A DNA stretch of 64,000 nt from Alphaproteobacteria bacterium. GTDB taxonomy: Bacteria; Pseudomonadota; Alphaproteobacteria; Reyranellales; Reyranellaceae. The notes under the pieces are model-generated. The model had not been told where the DNA came from, ran no database searches, and worked only from the letters and a program-made list of their open reading frames with translations. How positions within the stretch are numbered: position 1 is the first letter of the stretch; every line of letters begins with the position of its first letter. Below, one piece after another: positions 54,148-64,000 of this stretch. The stretch covers positions 108,889-172,888 of the forward strand of contig JAFKFL010000019.1 in assembly GCA_017308235.1 (NCBI GenBank). Reading direction: 5' to 3'. The translations under genes were made by a program, and so were the position numbers.

Positions 54148-54636
54148 ATGCCCATCAATGCCCTATTTGGATTGAGCATCCTGATGAGCTTTGTCGCCTT
54201 TGGTCTGGTGACGAGGCTCTACCTATGGCCGTGGCTGCAACGCACACCGCGTAACGAGGCACTCACCGCGTTGGTCGTGCCACATGCCTTTCGCTTCGTC
54301 GGCCTGAGCTTCCTCGTGCCCGGTGTGGTCGCGGCCTCGCTCCCGTCTGCGTTCTCGGCACCCGCCGCCTATGGCGATCTGATTGCCGCTGTCCTTGCGA
54401 TCATTGCCCTGCTGGCGCTGTCGGCTCGGACGTCATGGGCCCTGGCGATCGTCTGGATCTTCAACCTTTGGGGAAGCTTCGATCTTCTCGAAGCGATGTA
54501 CCTGGGCAGGATTGGAGTCGGCATCGACATCGGGCACTTGGGCGCGACCTTCTACATACCGACGGTGATCGTGCCACCGCTGCTCATCCTTCATGGCCTG
54601 ATCTTTTGGCTGCTGCTGCGGCGGCACCGCGCCTAA
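54148..54636 (+). CDS. Small multi-pass membrane protein of unknown function
   Basis: A 162-residue hydrophobic protein with four likely membrane helices: about 4-26, 47-72, 76-98 and 130-157 (the last includes VIVPPLLILHGLIFWLLL). I do not recognise a named family with certainty. The pattern LTALVVPHAFRFVGLSFLVP and FNLWGSFDLLEAMYLGRIGV recalls small conserved membrane proteins often found beside oxidoreductases. It follows the Rieske gene by 32 bases and ends tail to tail (four-base overlap) with the MDR gene. It might anchor or supply the Rieske enzyme, or carry a substrate (inference). Confidence 0.8.
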   Translation: MPINALFGLSILMSFVAFGLVTRLYLWPWLQRTPRNEALTALVVPHAFRFVGLSFLVPGVVAASLPSAFSAPAAYGDLIAAVLAIIALLALSARTSWALAIVWIFNLWGSFDLLEAMYLGRIGVGIDIGHLGATFYIPTVIVPPLLILHGLIFWLLLRRHRA

Positions 54637-55640
54637 GCATCGATTTTCACGATCAGCTTGCCGAAGTTGTCGCCCTTCAGGAGACCCATGAAGGCCTGCG
54701 GAGCCTTGGCCAGCCCGTCGACGACGGTCTCGCGGCTCTTGATCTTGCCGGCCTTCAGGAGTCCGCCGACCTCGGTCACGAACTCGTTCGTCAGCGCGGC
54801 GTGATCGGAGATGATGAAGCCCTGCAGGGTCAGCCGCCGCTGCACGATGGTGAACATCTTCGGTGGACCCGCCATCGGTTCCTTGTCCTGGTACTCCGAG
54901 ATCGCGCCGCAGAAGGCGACGCGACCAAAATTGTTCAGCCGCGCGAACACGGCATGGAAGATCGGGCCGCCAACATTCTCGAAATCGGAATCGATGCCTT
55001 GCGGACAGAGCTTGTCGAGCACGGCGCCGTAGTCGCGCTCGGTGCGATGGTTGAAGCAGGCGTCGTAGCCCGCCTCGCGCACGGCCCAGACGCATTTGTC
55101 CTCATCGCCGGCACAGCCCACGACCTTGGCGCCGGCAAGCTTGGCGAGCTGGCCCGCCACCTGGCCGACCGCGCCAGTCGCCGCCGACACGAAGGCCGTC
55201 TCGCCTGCCTTGGGCTTGCAAATGTGCTTGATGCCGTACCAGGCAGTGAAGCTCGGCATGCCCAGGATGCCGAGATGGGCCTGAAGCGGCGCGATGGCGG
55301 GATCGATCTTGCGTAGGCCCTTGCCGTCATGAACGGTGTGGCTCGCCCAGTTCAGCAGCCCCATCACTGTGTCGCCCTTGGCAAAGCGATCGTTCTTCGA
55401 CTCCACGACCTCTCCGACGGAACCGCCGGTCAGTGGCTTGCCGATCTCGAACGGCGGCGTGTAGGAGCGCAGCTCGCTCATGCGCGGACGCATATAGGGA
55501 TCGAGCGACAGGAAGCGCTGGCGTATCAGGACCTGGCCGTCGACGAGGGCCGGCAGCGCGACCGTTTCCTCGCGGAAACAGTCGGCGGTCACGTCGCCCA
55601 CGGGGCGCTTGGCGAGAACGATCTGCAGGGCGTCGGTCAT
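54633..55640 (-). CDS. NADP-dependent oxidoreductase, zinc-free MDR (leukotriene B4 12-hydroxydehydrogenase/CurA-like)
   Basis: A 335-residue enone/alkenal reductase of the medium-chain family. It has the start QIVLAKRPVGDVTADCFREE, LSLDPYMRPRMSELRSYTPP (typical of this group) and the cofactor loop AATGAVGQVAGQLAKLAGAK with GCAGDEDK. It lacks zinc-binding cysteines. It reduces alpha,beta-unsaturated ketones or aldehydes with NADPH. Its start overlaps the serB stop (ATGA), so the two are co-transcribed, although no pathway link is obvious. Confidence 0.93.
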   Translation of the reverse strand: MTDALQIVLAKRPVGDVTADCFREETVALPALVDGQVLIRQRFLSLDPYMRPRMSELRSYTPPFEIGKPLTGGSVGEVVESKNDRFAKGDTVMGLLNWASHTVHDGKGLRKIDPAIAPLQAHLGILGMPSFTAWYGIKHICKPKAGETAFVSAATGAVGQVAGQLAKLAGAKVVGCAGDEDKCVWAVREAGYDACFNHRTERDYGAVLDKLCPQGIDSDFENVGGPIFHAVFARLNNFGRVAFCGAISEYQDKEPMAGPPKMFTIVQRRLTLQGFIISDHAALTNEFVTEVGGLLKAGKIKSRETVVDGLAKAPQAFMGLLKGDNFGKLIVKIDA

Positions 55641-56518
55641 GGATCTGTCCTTTCAACAAATTCGCTGCGGCGATAGCCCTGGAGATAGAGCAGGGCCGTA
55701 AGATCGCCATGGGTAATGCGTGCAGCGACCTGCGCTGCGACCGCAGGCTTGGCGTGGAACGCCACTCCCAGTCCGGCCGCCTGCAGCATCGGCAGATCGT
55801 TGGCGCCGTCGCCGACGGTCAGGGCTTCGCCGACGGCGATCCGCCGCTCCCCGCACAGCCGGTCGAGGTTGGCGAGCTTGGCTTCCTTGCCCAGGATCGG
55901 CGGCTCGACATCGCCCGCTAGCTTCTGCCCGTCGTGACGCAGGACGTTGGCGGCATCGAGATCGAAGCCCAGGTTGGCGCGCACCATCGACGTGAAATAG
56001 GTGAAGCCGCCCGAGACGAGGGCGCAGAACGCGCCGTGCGTCTTCATGGTGGCGACGAGCGTCGCCCCGCCCGGTGTGTAGCGGATGCGTTGCGCGGCTT
56101 CATCGAGCTTGGTGACGGGCAGGCCTTTCAGGAGGCCGACCCGTTCCTTGAGCGCCCCGGCGAAATCGATCTCGCCGTTCATGGCGCGCGCGGTGATGCC
56201 CGCGATCTTCTCGCGCAGGCCGAGGAAATCGGCCAGCTCATCCAGCATCTCGTTCTCGATGATGGTCGATTCCATGTCTGCCACCAGGAGCTTCTTTCGC
56301 CGGCCGAGAGCTGGCACGACCACGGCGTCGACCGCCGGAAGCGAAATCTCGCCCGCCGTTCCCTCGAACGGCAGATCACAGGCAAGGCCCGGGGCGAGCC
56401 AGTCGACGGTTCCGACCATGGCGCCTTCGGCGCGCAAGGCCTCCGTCGCCTGTTCGACGTGCGACGTGTCGAGCGTGGGCAGGGCAGGATTGGAGATCAG
56501 GACCAGGACGTTTTTCAC
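55637..56518 (-). CDS. serB: Phosphoserine phosphatase SerB
   Basis: Last step of serine biosynthesis, 293 residues. An N-terminal regulatory-like half (about 1-70) is followed by the HAD phosphatase domain: motif I LVADMESTIIENEMLDELAD (Asp81, Glu83, Thr85), then LVSGGFTYFTSM (motif II Ser), and GDGANDLPMLQAAGLGVAFH (motif IV). Motif I usually reads DMDST. Glu at position 83 replaces the usual acid/base Asp. GAGG before the ATG supports the start. It diverges from miaA across 48 bp. Confidence 0.93.
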   Translation of the reverse strand: MKNVLVLISNPALPTLDTSHVEQATEALRAEGAMVGTVDWLAPGLACDLPFEGTAGEISLPAVDAVVVPALGRRKKLLVADMESTIIENEMLDELADFLGLREKIAGITARAMNGEIDFAGALKERVGLLKGLPVTKLDEAAQRIRYTPGGATLVATMKTHGAFCALVSGGFTYFTSMVRANLGFDLDAANVLRHDGQKLAGDVEPPILGKEAKLANLDRLCGERRIAVGEALTVGDGANDLPMLQAAGLGVAFHAKPAVAAQVAARITHGDLTALLYLQGYRRSEFVERTDP

Positions 56519-56566
56519 GTTCCGCCTCTAGCGGCGGGCCGGAGGATTTGCAAACGCCGCGGCCGC

Positions 56567-57508
56567 ATGGCCAAACAAGGCATGGCCAAGCCTGACGTTC
56601 TTATCGTCACGGGACCGACCGCGAGCGGGAAGTCGGCGCTGGCACTTGCGTTGGCGGAACGGCACCGCGGTACGGTGATCAACGCCGATGCCATGCAGAC
56701 CTACGACGCGTTTCCGGTCCTGACGGCGCAGCCCAGTGCAGCCGAGCGGAAGTCAGTGCCGCATCGCCTCTATGGTGTGATGCCGCTGCACGAGACTCTC
56801 TCCGCCGCACGGTGGCGCGCGCTGGCCGAAGCCGAGATCGAGCGCTGCCGCGAGGAAGGGCGCCTGCCGATCTTGTGCGGCGGTTCCGGCCTCTATCTGC
56901 GCGCGCTCACGCAGGGTTTCTCGGAGATCCCTGAGGTGCCGGCCGCTCTTCGCGCCGAGGCCAACGACGACTGGAATCGCCTTGGACCCGACGCCTTTCG
57001 CGCGCGCCTGGCCGAGCATGACCCGAAGATCGTGGCGCGGCTGAAACCCGGCGACCGCCAGCGCCATGTGCGCGCCTGGGAGATCTGGCGGGGAACAGGC
57101 CGACCGCTCAGCGCCTGGCAGGACGGCAAGGAGGCGCCTTCGCCGTGGCGCTTCGCATCGATCCAGCTCGCGCCGGAGCGCGCCTGGCTGCGCGAGCGGA
57201 TCGCGATGCGCTTCGATGCGATGTTGCAGGCAGGCGTGCTGGAGGAGGTGCGGGCAGTATTTGCCCGAAATCCTGATCCGACCTGGCCTGGGCTCAAGGC
57301 CCATGGCGCACCGGAGCTCTTCCGGCATCTACGCGGCGACCTCACGCTCGATGAAGCGCGTCAAATCGCCATTGACCACACCCGACAATACGCCAAACGC
57401 CAGATGACGTGGTTCCGGCATCAACTGGTACCAGATCTTGTGATCGAGGCGCCCTCAAATCAGCCTGTTGAGGCAGCAGAGAAATTTTTGGACAAAATGG
57501 GGGTCTGA
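56567..57508 (+). CDS. miaA: tRNA dimethylallyltransferase MiaA
   Basis: Adds the isopentenyl group to A37 of tRNAs that read UNN codons, 313 residues. It has the P-loop VTGPTASGKSALALALAERH, INADAMQTYDAFPVLTAQPS (DxxQ), PHRLYGVMPLHETLSAARWR, LCGGSGLYLRALTQG, and the C-terminal QYAKRQMTWFRHQLVPD. Of two in-frame ATG codons, 56567 and 56582, neither has a good ribosome-binding site, and 56582 (MAKPDVLIVTGP) would also give a typical start. The long upstream open frame is antisense to serB and left out. Confidence 0.93.
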   Translation: MAKQGMAKPDVLIVTGPTASGKSALALALAERHRGTVINADAMQTYDAFPVLTAQPSAAERKSVPHRLYGVMPLHETLSAARWRALAEAEIERCREEGRLPILCGGSGLYLRALTQGFSEIPEVPAALRAEANDDWNRLGPDAFRARLAEHDPKIVARLKPGDRQRHVRAWEIWRGTGRPLSAWQDGKEAPSPWRFASIQLAPERAWLRERIAMRFDAMLQAGVLEEVRAVFARNPDPTWPGLKAHGAPELFRHLRGDLTLDEARQIAIDHTRQYAKRQMTWFRHQLVPDLVIEAPSNQPVEAAEKFLDKMGV

Positions 57509-57534
57509 AACTTTGCGTTTTGTGCCGATTTTGA

Positions 57535-57563
57535 TTGACCCCTTGGACCCCCATCTCTACTTT
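57535..57563 (+). promoter_or_regulatory. ilvB promoter
   Basis: A -35 TTGACC (57535-57540), a 17-base spacer and a -10 TACTTT (57558-57563) lie in the gap between miaA and ilvB. Transcription would begin near 57570, right at the foot of the hairpin that follows. Confidence 0.6.
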
Positions 57564-57570
57564 CCGCGCC

Positions 57571-57592
57571 GCCGCAAACTCTGTTTTGCGGC
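57571..57592 (+). promoter_or_regulatory. Hairpin at the 5' end of the ilv transcript
   Basis: Arms GCCGCAAA and TTTGCGGC pair perfectly around a six-base loop. It would sit at the very start of the mRNA, 42 bases before the ilvB ATG, and is followed by TTATTCG, not a convincing terminator. It could stabilise the mRNA or be part of an attenuator. I see no leader peptide rich in Ile, Leu or Val. Confidence 0.5.
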
Positions 57593-57634
57593 TTATTCGT
57601 CATAGGCTTGTCCACCCCAGAGGAGACCCGTGTC

Positions 57635-59404
57635 ATGAAGCCCGAGGAGTCCGCCACGACTGGCGCCGATCTGTTGGTGAAAGCCCTGATCGACGAGGAA
57701 GTCGAGGTCGTCTTCGGCTATCCGGGCGGCGCGGTCCTTCCGATTTACGACTCCCTCTTCAAGCAGAACCGGCTTCGCCACATCCTGGTGCGGCACGAGC
57801 AGGCAGCGGTGCATGCTGCCGAAGGCTACGCGCGCTCTACGGGGAGGGTAGGCGTGGTGCTGGTGACCTCGGGCCCTGGCGCGACCAACGCCGTGACTGG
57901 CCTCACCGACGCCTTGATGGATTCGATTCCGATCGTCTGCCTCACCGGTCAGGTGCCGACGCACCTGATCGGCAACGATGCTTTCCAGGAAGCCGACACG
58001 ACCGGCATCACGCGGCCCTGCACCAAGCACAATTATCTGGTGAAAGCGGTTGGCGATCTCGCGCGCACGGTTCACGAGGCCTTTTATGTGGCGCGCTCGG
58101 GCCGGCCCGGTCCGGTCGTGATCGACCTGCCCAAGGACGTGCTGATGAACAAGCACGAGTACGAGGCGCCCAAGAAGCCGGTGCAGCACAAGAGCTATCG
58201 GCCGCAGGTGAAGCCCGATCCGAAGAAGATCGAGGAGGCGATCGACCTGATTCAGGCCGCCAAGCGCCCGGTCTTCTACACCGGCGGCGGCGTCATCAAC
58301 TCGGGTCCAAAGGCCAGCAAGCTGCTCACGCAGTTCGTGCACCTGACGGGCTTCCCCATCACCAATACGCTGATGGGGCTCGGCGCCTTCCCGGCGTCGG
58401 ACAAGCAGTTCCTGGGCATGCTCGGCATGCACGGGACCTACGAGGCGAACCTCGCCATGTATCATTGCGACGTGCTGATCGATATCGGCGCGCGCTTCGA
58501 CGATCGCATCACCGGCAAGCTCAGCGAGTTCTCGCCCAAGTCGAAGAAGATCCACGTCGACATCGACCCGAGCTCGATCAACAAGAACGTGCGCGTCGAC
58601 CTGCCGATCGTGGGCGATGCCGCGCACGTGTTGGAGGAGATGATCCGTGTCTGGAAGGCTCGGCAGCCGCGCCTGGACCAGAAGGCACACAAGGCCTGGT
58701 GGGCCGAGATCGAGAAATGGCGTGGCCGCAATTGTCTCGCCTACAAGCAGGACAAGGAGACGATCAAGCCGCAATTCGCGCTCGAACGGCTCTACCATCA
58801 CATCAAGGACCACGACCACTACATCACGACCGAGGTCGGTCAGCATCAGATGTGGGCGGCGCAGTTCCTGAAGTTCGAGCAGCCTAACCATTGGATGACC
58901 TCGGGCGGGCTCGGCACCATGGGCTACGGTTTTCCGGCGGCGATGGGCGTGCAGATCGCCCATCCAGATGCGCTGGTGATTGACGTGGCGGGCGAAGCCT
59001 CGATCATGATGAACATCCAGGAGCTCTCGACGGTGGCGCAATATCGCCTGCCGGTGAAGATCTTCATCCTCAACAACCAGTACATGGGCATGGTGCGCCA
59101 GTGGCAGGAGCTGCTGCACGGCGGTCGCTATTCCGAGAGCTACATGGAATCGCTGCCCGACTTCGTGAAGCTCGCCGAGGCGTTCGGCGCGGTCGGCCTG
59201 CGCACCGGCAATCCGTCGGAACTGGATGGCGTCATCCAGGAGATGATCAAGATCAAGAAGCCGGTCATCGTCGACGTGCTGGTCGACAAGGCCGAGAATT
59301 GCTTCCCGATGATCCCGTCCGGGGCGGCACACTACGACATGCTGCTGGGACCGAATGATCGGGCCGAGAAGCCGATATCGGAAGAAGGCATGGTGCTGGT
59401 GTGA
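57635..59404 (+). CDS. ilvB: Acetolactate synthase large subunit
   Basis: First common step of isoleucine and valine synthesis, 589 residues. It binds thiamine diphosphate, Mg2+ and FAD. Glu55 in LVRHEQAAVHAAEGYA is the catalytic glutamate. The central FAD-binding part contains LTGQVPTHLIGNDAFQEADT. The C-terminal TPP domain has EVGQHQMWAAQF and VIDVAGEASIMMNIQELSTV, with LNNQYMGMVRQWQELLHGG. The metal-binding GDG motif appears as GEA, a form I recall in other alphaproteobacteria. ATG at 57635 is preceded by GAGGAG at nine bases. It overlaps ilvN by GTGA. Confidence 0.96.
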   Translation: MKPEESATTGADLLVKALIDEEVEVVFGYPGGAVLPIYDSLFKQNRLRHILVRHEQAAVHAAEGYARSTGRVGVVLVTSGPGATNAVTGLTDALMDSIPIVCLTGQVPTHLIGNDAFQEADTTGITRPCTKHNYLVKAVGDLARTVHEAFYVARSGRPGPVVIDLPKDVLMNKHEYEAPKKPVQHKSYRPQVKPDPKKIEEAIDLIQAAKRPVFYTGGGVINSGPKASKLLTQFVHLTGFPITNTLMGLGAFPASDKQFLGMLGMHGTYEANLAMYHCDVLIDIGARFDDRITGKLSEFSPKSKKIHVDIDPSSINKNVRVDLPIVGDAAHVLEEMIRVWKARQPRLDQKAHKAWWAEIEKWRGRNCLAYKQDKETIKPQFALERLYHHIKDHDHYITTEVGQHQMWAAQFLKFEQPNHWMTSGGLGTMGYGFPAAMGVQIAHPDALVIDVAGEASIMMNIQELSTVAQYRLPVKIFILNNQYMGMVRQWQELLHGGRYSESYMESLPDFVKLAEAFGAVGLRTGNPSELDGVIQEMIKIKKPVIVDVLVDKAENCFPMIPSGAAHYDMLLGPNDRAEKPISEEGMVLV

Positions 59405-59913
59405 GCCCGACCGAGACGGCCTCGCGCCATACCATCTCAATCCTCGTCGACAACGAACCTGGTATCCTGGCCCGCGTGGTCGGCCTGTTCTCCGGCCGCG
59501 GCTACAACATCGAAAGCCTCACGGTCGCCAAGACCAACGAGAAAGAGAACCTATCACGCATCACCATCGTCACGGCCGGTACGCCGATGGTGATCGAGCA
59601 GATCAAGGCTCAGCTCGACCGGCTGGTGCCGGTCCATCGCGTGCGCGACCTCACGCTCGGGGGCGAGCATGTCGAGCGCGAGTTGGCCCTGGTTAAGGTG
59701 AAGGGCACGGGAGAGAAACGCGTCGAGGCGCTGCGGCTTGCCGACGTGTTCCGCGCCAAGGTGATCGACGCCAAGAGCGACTCTTTCGTGTTCGAGGTCA
59801 CCGGCGCGTCCGACAAGGTCGACACCTTCATCGGTCTGATGGAAGGGCTGGGGCTGATCGATGTCGGCCGCACCGGCATCGTCGCCACCACCCGCGGCAG
59901 CGAAGCGATTTGA
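59401..59913 (+). CDS. ilvN: Acetolactate synthase small (regulatory) subunit
   Basis: Regulatory partner of IlvB that gives feedback inhibition by valine, 170 residues. The N-terminal ACT domain is clear: HTISILVDNEPGILARVVGL and FSGRGYNIESLTVAKTNEKE. A second ACT-like C-terminal domain (VEALRLADVFRAKVIDAKSD) completes the IlvH-type architecture. The start is GTG at 59401, overlapping the ilvB stop as GTGA, so subunit ratio is set by coupled translation. Confidence 0.96.
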   Translation: MSPTETASRHTISILVDNEPGILARVVGLFSGRGYNIESLTVAKTNEKENLSRITIVTAGTPMVIEQIKAQLDRLVPVHRVRDLTLGGEHVERELALVKVKGTGEKRVEALRLADVFRAKVIDAKSDSFVFEVTGASDKVDTFIGLMEGLGLIDVGRTGIVATTRGSEAI

Positions 59914-59926
59914 TGCGCTCCCGGCG

Positions 59927-61602
<1,676 letters not shown>

Positions 61603-61607
61603 GCGCC

Positions 61608-61676
61608 TCTTCCGGACCACGCGCATCTTGCGCGCTCATGCTTCATGAGCGAGCCGGAGGCTCGCGGTCCAGAAGA
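61608..61676. repeat. Compound palindromic repeat in a convergent gap (copy 2 of the GGACC family)
   Basis: A 57-bp core (61614-61670) bounded by GGACC and GGTCC resembles that at 13771-13825. Hairpins are GCGCA-TCT-TGCGC (61621-61633), CTCATG-CTT-CATGAG (61635-61649) and GCGAGCC-GGA-GGCTCGC (61649-61665). Flanks TCTTCC and AGAAGA extend the symmetry to 69 bp. It fills the gap between ilvC and the converging SDR gene. Confidence 0.87.
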
Positions 61677-61677
61677 C

Positions 61678-62436
61678 TTAGATGATGTAGCCCCCGCCGG
61701 CGGCGTCGAGCATGGCGCCGGTGATGAAGGAGGCGTCGTCCGAGAGGAGCCACAGGATCGTCTCGGCGATCTCGTTGGCCTTGCCGATGCGCCGCATCGG
61801 GATCGACGCTTCGATGCTGGTGCGGAAAGCCTCGTCGCTCAAGCGGCCCTCGGTCATCTCGGTCAGTACCATGCCGGGCCTAACCGAATTCACACGAATA
61901 CCTTCTGCTGCGACTTCGCGGGCGAAGCCCTTGGTGAAGGCATCGACGGCGCCCTTGCTGGTGGCATAGGCCGATGAGCCCGGCCGTCCGCCGAGCGTCC
62001 CCGCCATCGAGGAGACGTTGACGATCGCGCCGCCCTTGCCGCCGTGCTTGGTCGACATGCACTTCGTCGCCTCCCGGCAGCACAGCATCAGGCCGATGAC
62101 ATTCACGCCGAAGACCTCGGCGAGGGCCATGCCATCATAATCGTCGACGCGGCCACGCCGGCCGTTGATGCCGGCGCCGTTCACGAGGTGGGTAATCGGC
62201 CCCAGCGCTTTTTCGGCATCCGCGAACAGCCGCACGACCTCAGCTTCGCGGCCCATGTCGGCCTGGAGGGCGACGGCTTGCGCGCCCTTGGCCTTTATGT
62301 CGGCGACGACCGCCTGGGCTTCCTTCTCGCGTGAGCGATAATTGACCACGATCTTGTAGCCGCGCGTTGCAGCGCGGCGCGCGGTCTCGGCGCCGATTCC
62401 CGAGGCGCCACCGGTGATCAGGAGGGTGTTTGTCAT
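61678..62436 (-). CDS. SDR family oxidoreductase (FabG-like)
   Basis: A 252-residue short-chain dehydrogenase. It has cofactor motif TGGASGIG (8-15), NYRSREKEAQ, which suggests NADP preference, and VNGAGINGR in the NNAG position. The catalytic Ser in VNVSSMAGTLGG and the pair Tyr-x3-Lys in SAYATSKGAVDAFTKG complete the site. The end GAMLDAAGGGYII is typical. The substrate is unknown. It diverges from the zinc alcohol dehydrogenase gene with 43 bp between the starts. Confidence 0.92.
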   Translation of the reverse strand: MTNTLLITGGASGIGAETARRAATRGYKIVVNYRSREKEAQAVVADIKAKGAQAVALQADMGREAEVVRLFADAEKALGPITHLVNGAGINGRRGRVDDYDGMALAEVFGVNVIGLMLCCREATKCMSTKHGGKGGAIVNVSSMAGTLGGRPGSSAYATSKGAVDAFTKGFAREVAAEGIRVNSVRPGMVLTEMTEGRLSDEAFRTSIEASIPMRRIGKANEIAETILWLLSDDASFITGAMLDAAGGGYII

Positions 62437-62479
62437 CGACCGGATGATATAGTGACGACAACGTCATGGGAGGGAATTC

Positions 62480-63580
62480 ATGAAGGCTGCCGTTCTATTC
62501 GAGCCTAACACCCCCTTGCAGGTCGTCGACTGCGAGCTCGATCCACCCAAGGCCAATGAAGTCCGCGTGAAGATGAAGGCCTCGGGCGTGTGCCAGAGCG
62601 ACTGGCACGTCATGAATGGCGATTGGCCCACGCCCATGCCGATTGTTCCGGGCCACGAGGCGGCGGGAGAGATCGCCGAGTGCGGACCGGGTGTGACCAC
62701 GGTGAAGCCGGGCGATCACGTGATCTTTTCCTTCCGACCGCATTGCGGCCGCTGCCGCTACTGCACCCAGGGCCGCACCGTGCTCTGCATCGGCCGCGCC
62801 AGCTCGCCGCCGGCCGCGCTCTATGACGGCACGCTTAGGATCAAGCACAAGGGCCAGGGCATCAACCAGATGGCGCGCATCGGTACCTTCGCCGAGGAAG
62901 TCGTTGTGCCGGAGGAGATGGTGGTGCCGATCCGCAAGGACATGCCCTGGCCGCAGGCAGCCCTCGTGGGCTGCTGTGTCGCGACCGGCGTGGGGGCTGT
63001 CACGCGGCACGCCAAGATCGAAGCGGGCTCGTCGGTGCTGGTGATCGGCTGCGGCGGCGTCGGCCTGAATGCGATCCAGGGCGCGATGCTATCGGGCGCC
63101 CGCCACATCATCGCGGCCGACATTCTCGACAACAAGCTCGAGATGGCGAAGACCTTCGGCGCCACGCACACCATCAACACCGCCAAGGACAACGATCCAG
63201 TGAAGAAGGTGAAGGAAATCTCGGGCGGGTTGGGGGTCGACTATTCCTTCGACGCAGTCTCGCAGGACAAGACGCAGGCACTCGCCTTCGACGCCCTGGC
63301 ACCCGGTGGTCATGCGGTCACCGTCGGCGTTCCCGCGGCGACCGTCAGGGCTCAATATTCTCCCCTCATGATGGTCTTCGCCGAGAAGACCGTGAGCGGC
63401 ACGTTCTATGGTTCGGTGCGGCCCAACGTGGATTTCCCAGTGCTCGTCGACCACTACATGAACCGCAAGCTCAACATCGATGGCCTGATCAGCCGAACCT
63501 ACAAGCTCCAGGACATCAACGAGGGCTTCAAACGCATGATGGCGGGCGAGGTGGCGCGTGGCGTCGTGGTGTTTGATTGA
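62480..63580 (+). CDS. Zinc-dependent alcohol dehydrogenase (MDR family)
   Basis: A 366-residue NAD(P)+-linked alcohol dehydrogenase of the class III/NDMA-dependent-like group. Catalytic zinc ligands are Cys38 (ASGVCQSDWH), His59 and Glu60 (VPGHEAAG). The structural zinc is held by Cys89, Cys92, Cys95 and Cys103 (HCGRCRYCTQGRTVLC). The cofactor motif is GCGGVGLNAIQGAMLSGARH followed by Asp (IAADILDNK), which favours NAD+. AGGGA precedes the ATG. Its substrate is not known. Confidence 0.93.
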   Translation: MKAAVLFEPNTPLQVVDCELDPPKANEVRVKMKASGVCQSDWHVMNGDWPTPMPIVPGHEAAGEIAECGPGVTTVKPGDHVIFSFRPHCGRCRYCTQGRTVLCIGRASSPPAALYDGTLRIKHKGQGINQMARIGTFAEEVVVPEEMVVPIRKDMPWPQAALVGCCVATGVGAVTRHAKIEAGSSVLVIGCGGVGLNAIQGAMLSGARHIIAADILDNKLEMAKTFGATHTINTAKDNDPVKKVKEISGGLGVDYSFDAVSQDKTQALAFDALAPGGHAVTVGVPAATVRAQYSPLMMVFAEKTVSGTFYGSVRPNVDFPVLVDHYMNRKLNIDGLISRTYKLQDINEGFKRMMAGEVARGVVVFD

Positions 63581-63639
63581 CCTCTTGCCCACCAATGCTT
63601 GAAACGCCTTGCGAGACCAAGCGTGCCGGTTTAAACCCA

Positions 63640-63655
63640 GCGCACCTCGGTGCGC
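63640..63655. repeat. Hairpin between alcohol dehydrogenase and mreB
   Basis: GCGCACC-TC-GGTGCGC forms a compact stem in the 131-bp gap before mreB. No T run follows, so it is a weak terminator at best. Nothing else in this gap is clear apart from an AT-rich stretch (63681-63700) that may hold the mreB promoter. Confidence 0.45.
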
Positions 63656-63708
63656 GTTTCAGGCGGCGCGCCTGCTTCACTGAATATCCAATAATAACAG
63701 AGACTTAG

Positions 63709-64000
<292 letters not shown>

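Noticed and set aside
44453..54636. Possible genomic island
   Set aside because: The gene content is accessory-like, but there is no integrase, tRNA edge, direct repeat or visible shift in base composition.
57593..59440. 615-residue antisense frame covering ilvB
   Set aside because: Opposite a complete acetolactate synthase gene; its length only reflects codon bias.

Overview
The window is 64 kb of GC-rich, densely coding chromosomal DNA. Several features point to an alphaproteobacterium. These are a circularly permuted, two-piece tmRNA gene beside an sspB gene, the hflK-hflC-degP order, DUF4169 and ribbon-helix-helix small proteins, and an acetolactate synthase with the AGEAS form of the thiamine-diphosphate motif. 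The wealth of CaiB/BaiF CoA-transferases, acyl-CoA dehydrogenases, ABC uptake systems and aromatic-compound genes suggests a soil or free-living member of the Rhodospirillales/Hyphomicrobiales area (Reyranella-like is a guess). I see no IS element, integrase, CRISPR array, rRNA or tRNA gene.

Left part (1-16 kb): a metG fragment with an apparent one-base frameshift runs off the left edge, followed by a pterin dehydratase. A dipeptide/oligopeptide ABC transporter has its binding protein on + and dppBCDF-like genes on -, convergent. Then come a metallopeptidase, a DUF1254 lipoprotein and a Mug-like DNA glycosylase. A CoA-dependent acid-degradation block follows: acyl-CoA dehydrogenase, two overlapping family III CoA-transferases, SDR, alpha/beta hydrolase and an AidB-like acyl-CoA dehydrogenase.

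Middle (15.7-44.4 kb): a protein tyrosine phosphatase, a dimethylformamidase-like large subunit, a phosphotriesterase-like hydrolase and a 49-residue basic protein come first. They are followed by the thpR-tesA / ybbA-ybbP cluster, a Bax-inhibitor-1 protein, nhaA, an HxlR regulator with what looks like a leaderless promoter, an AsmA protein, a nitroreductase, typA, fumarase, sspB, ssrA, thyX, an Mrp ATPase and the hflK-hflC-degP surface-quality-control operon.

Right part (44.4-64 kb): an accessory-looking catabolic region contains an ABC uptake system of the nitrate/sulfonate type and a MarR regulator. The MarR gene heads an operon of binding protein, RidA, FAD amine oxidase, metallo-hydrolase, 3-hydroxyanthranilate dioxygenase-like cupin and a second RidA. 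Next to it a TetR gene faces a methyltransferase / Rieske oxygenase / membrane-protein operon across two clear 18-bp operators. Housekeeping genes then resume: serB, miaA, ilvB-ilvN-(LysE exporter)-ilvC, an SDR, a zinc alcohol dehydrogenase and the start of mreB.

At the scale of the whole window, every tail-to-tail gene pair with more than about 70 bp between the stops carries a large nested inverted repeat (2611-2689, 13735-13860, 61608-61676). Other convergent pairs nearly touch or overlap.
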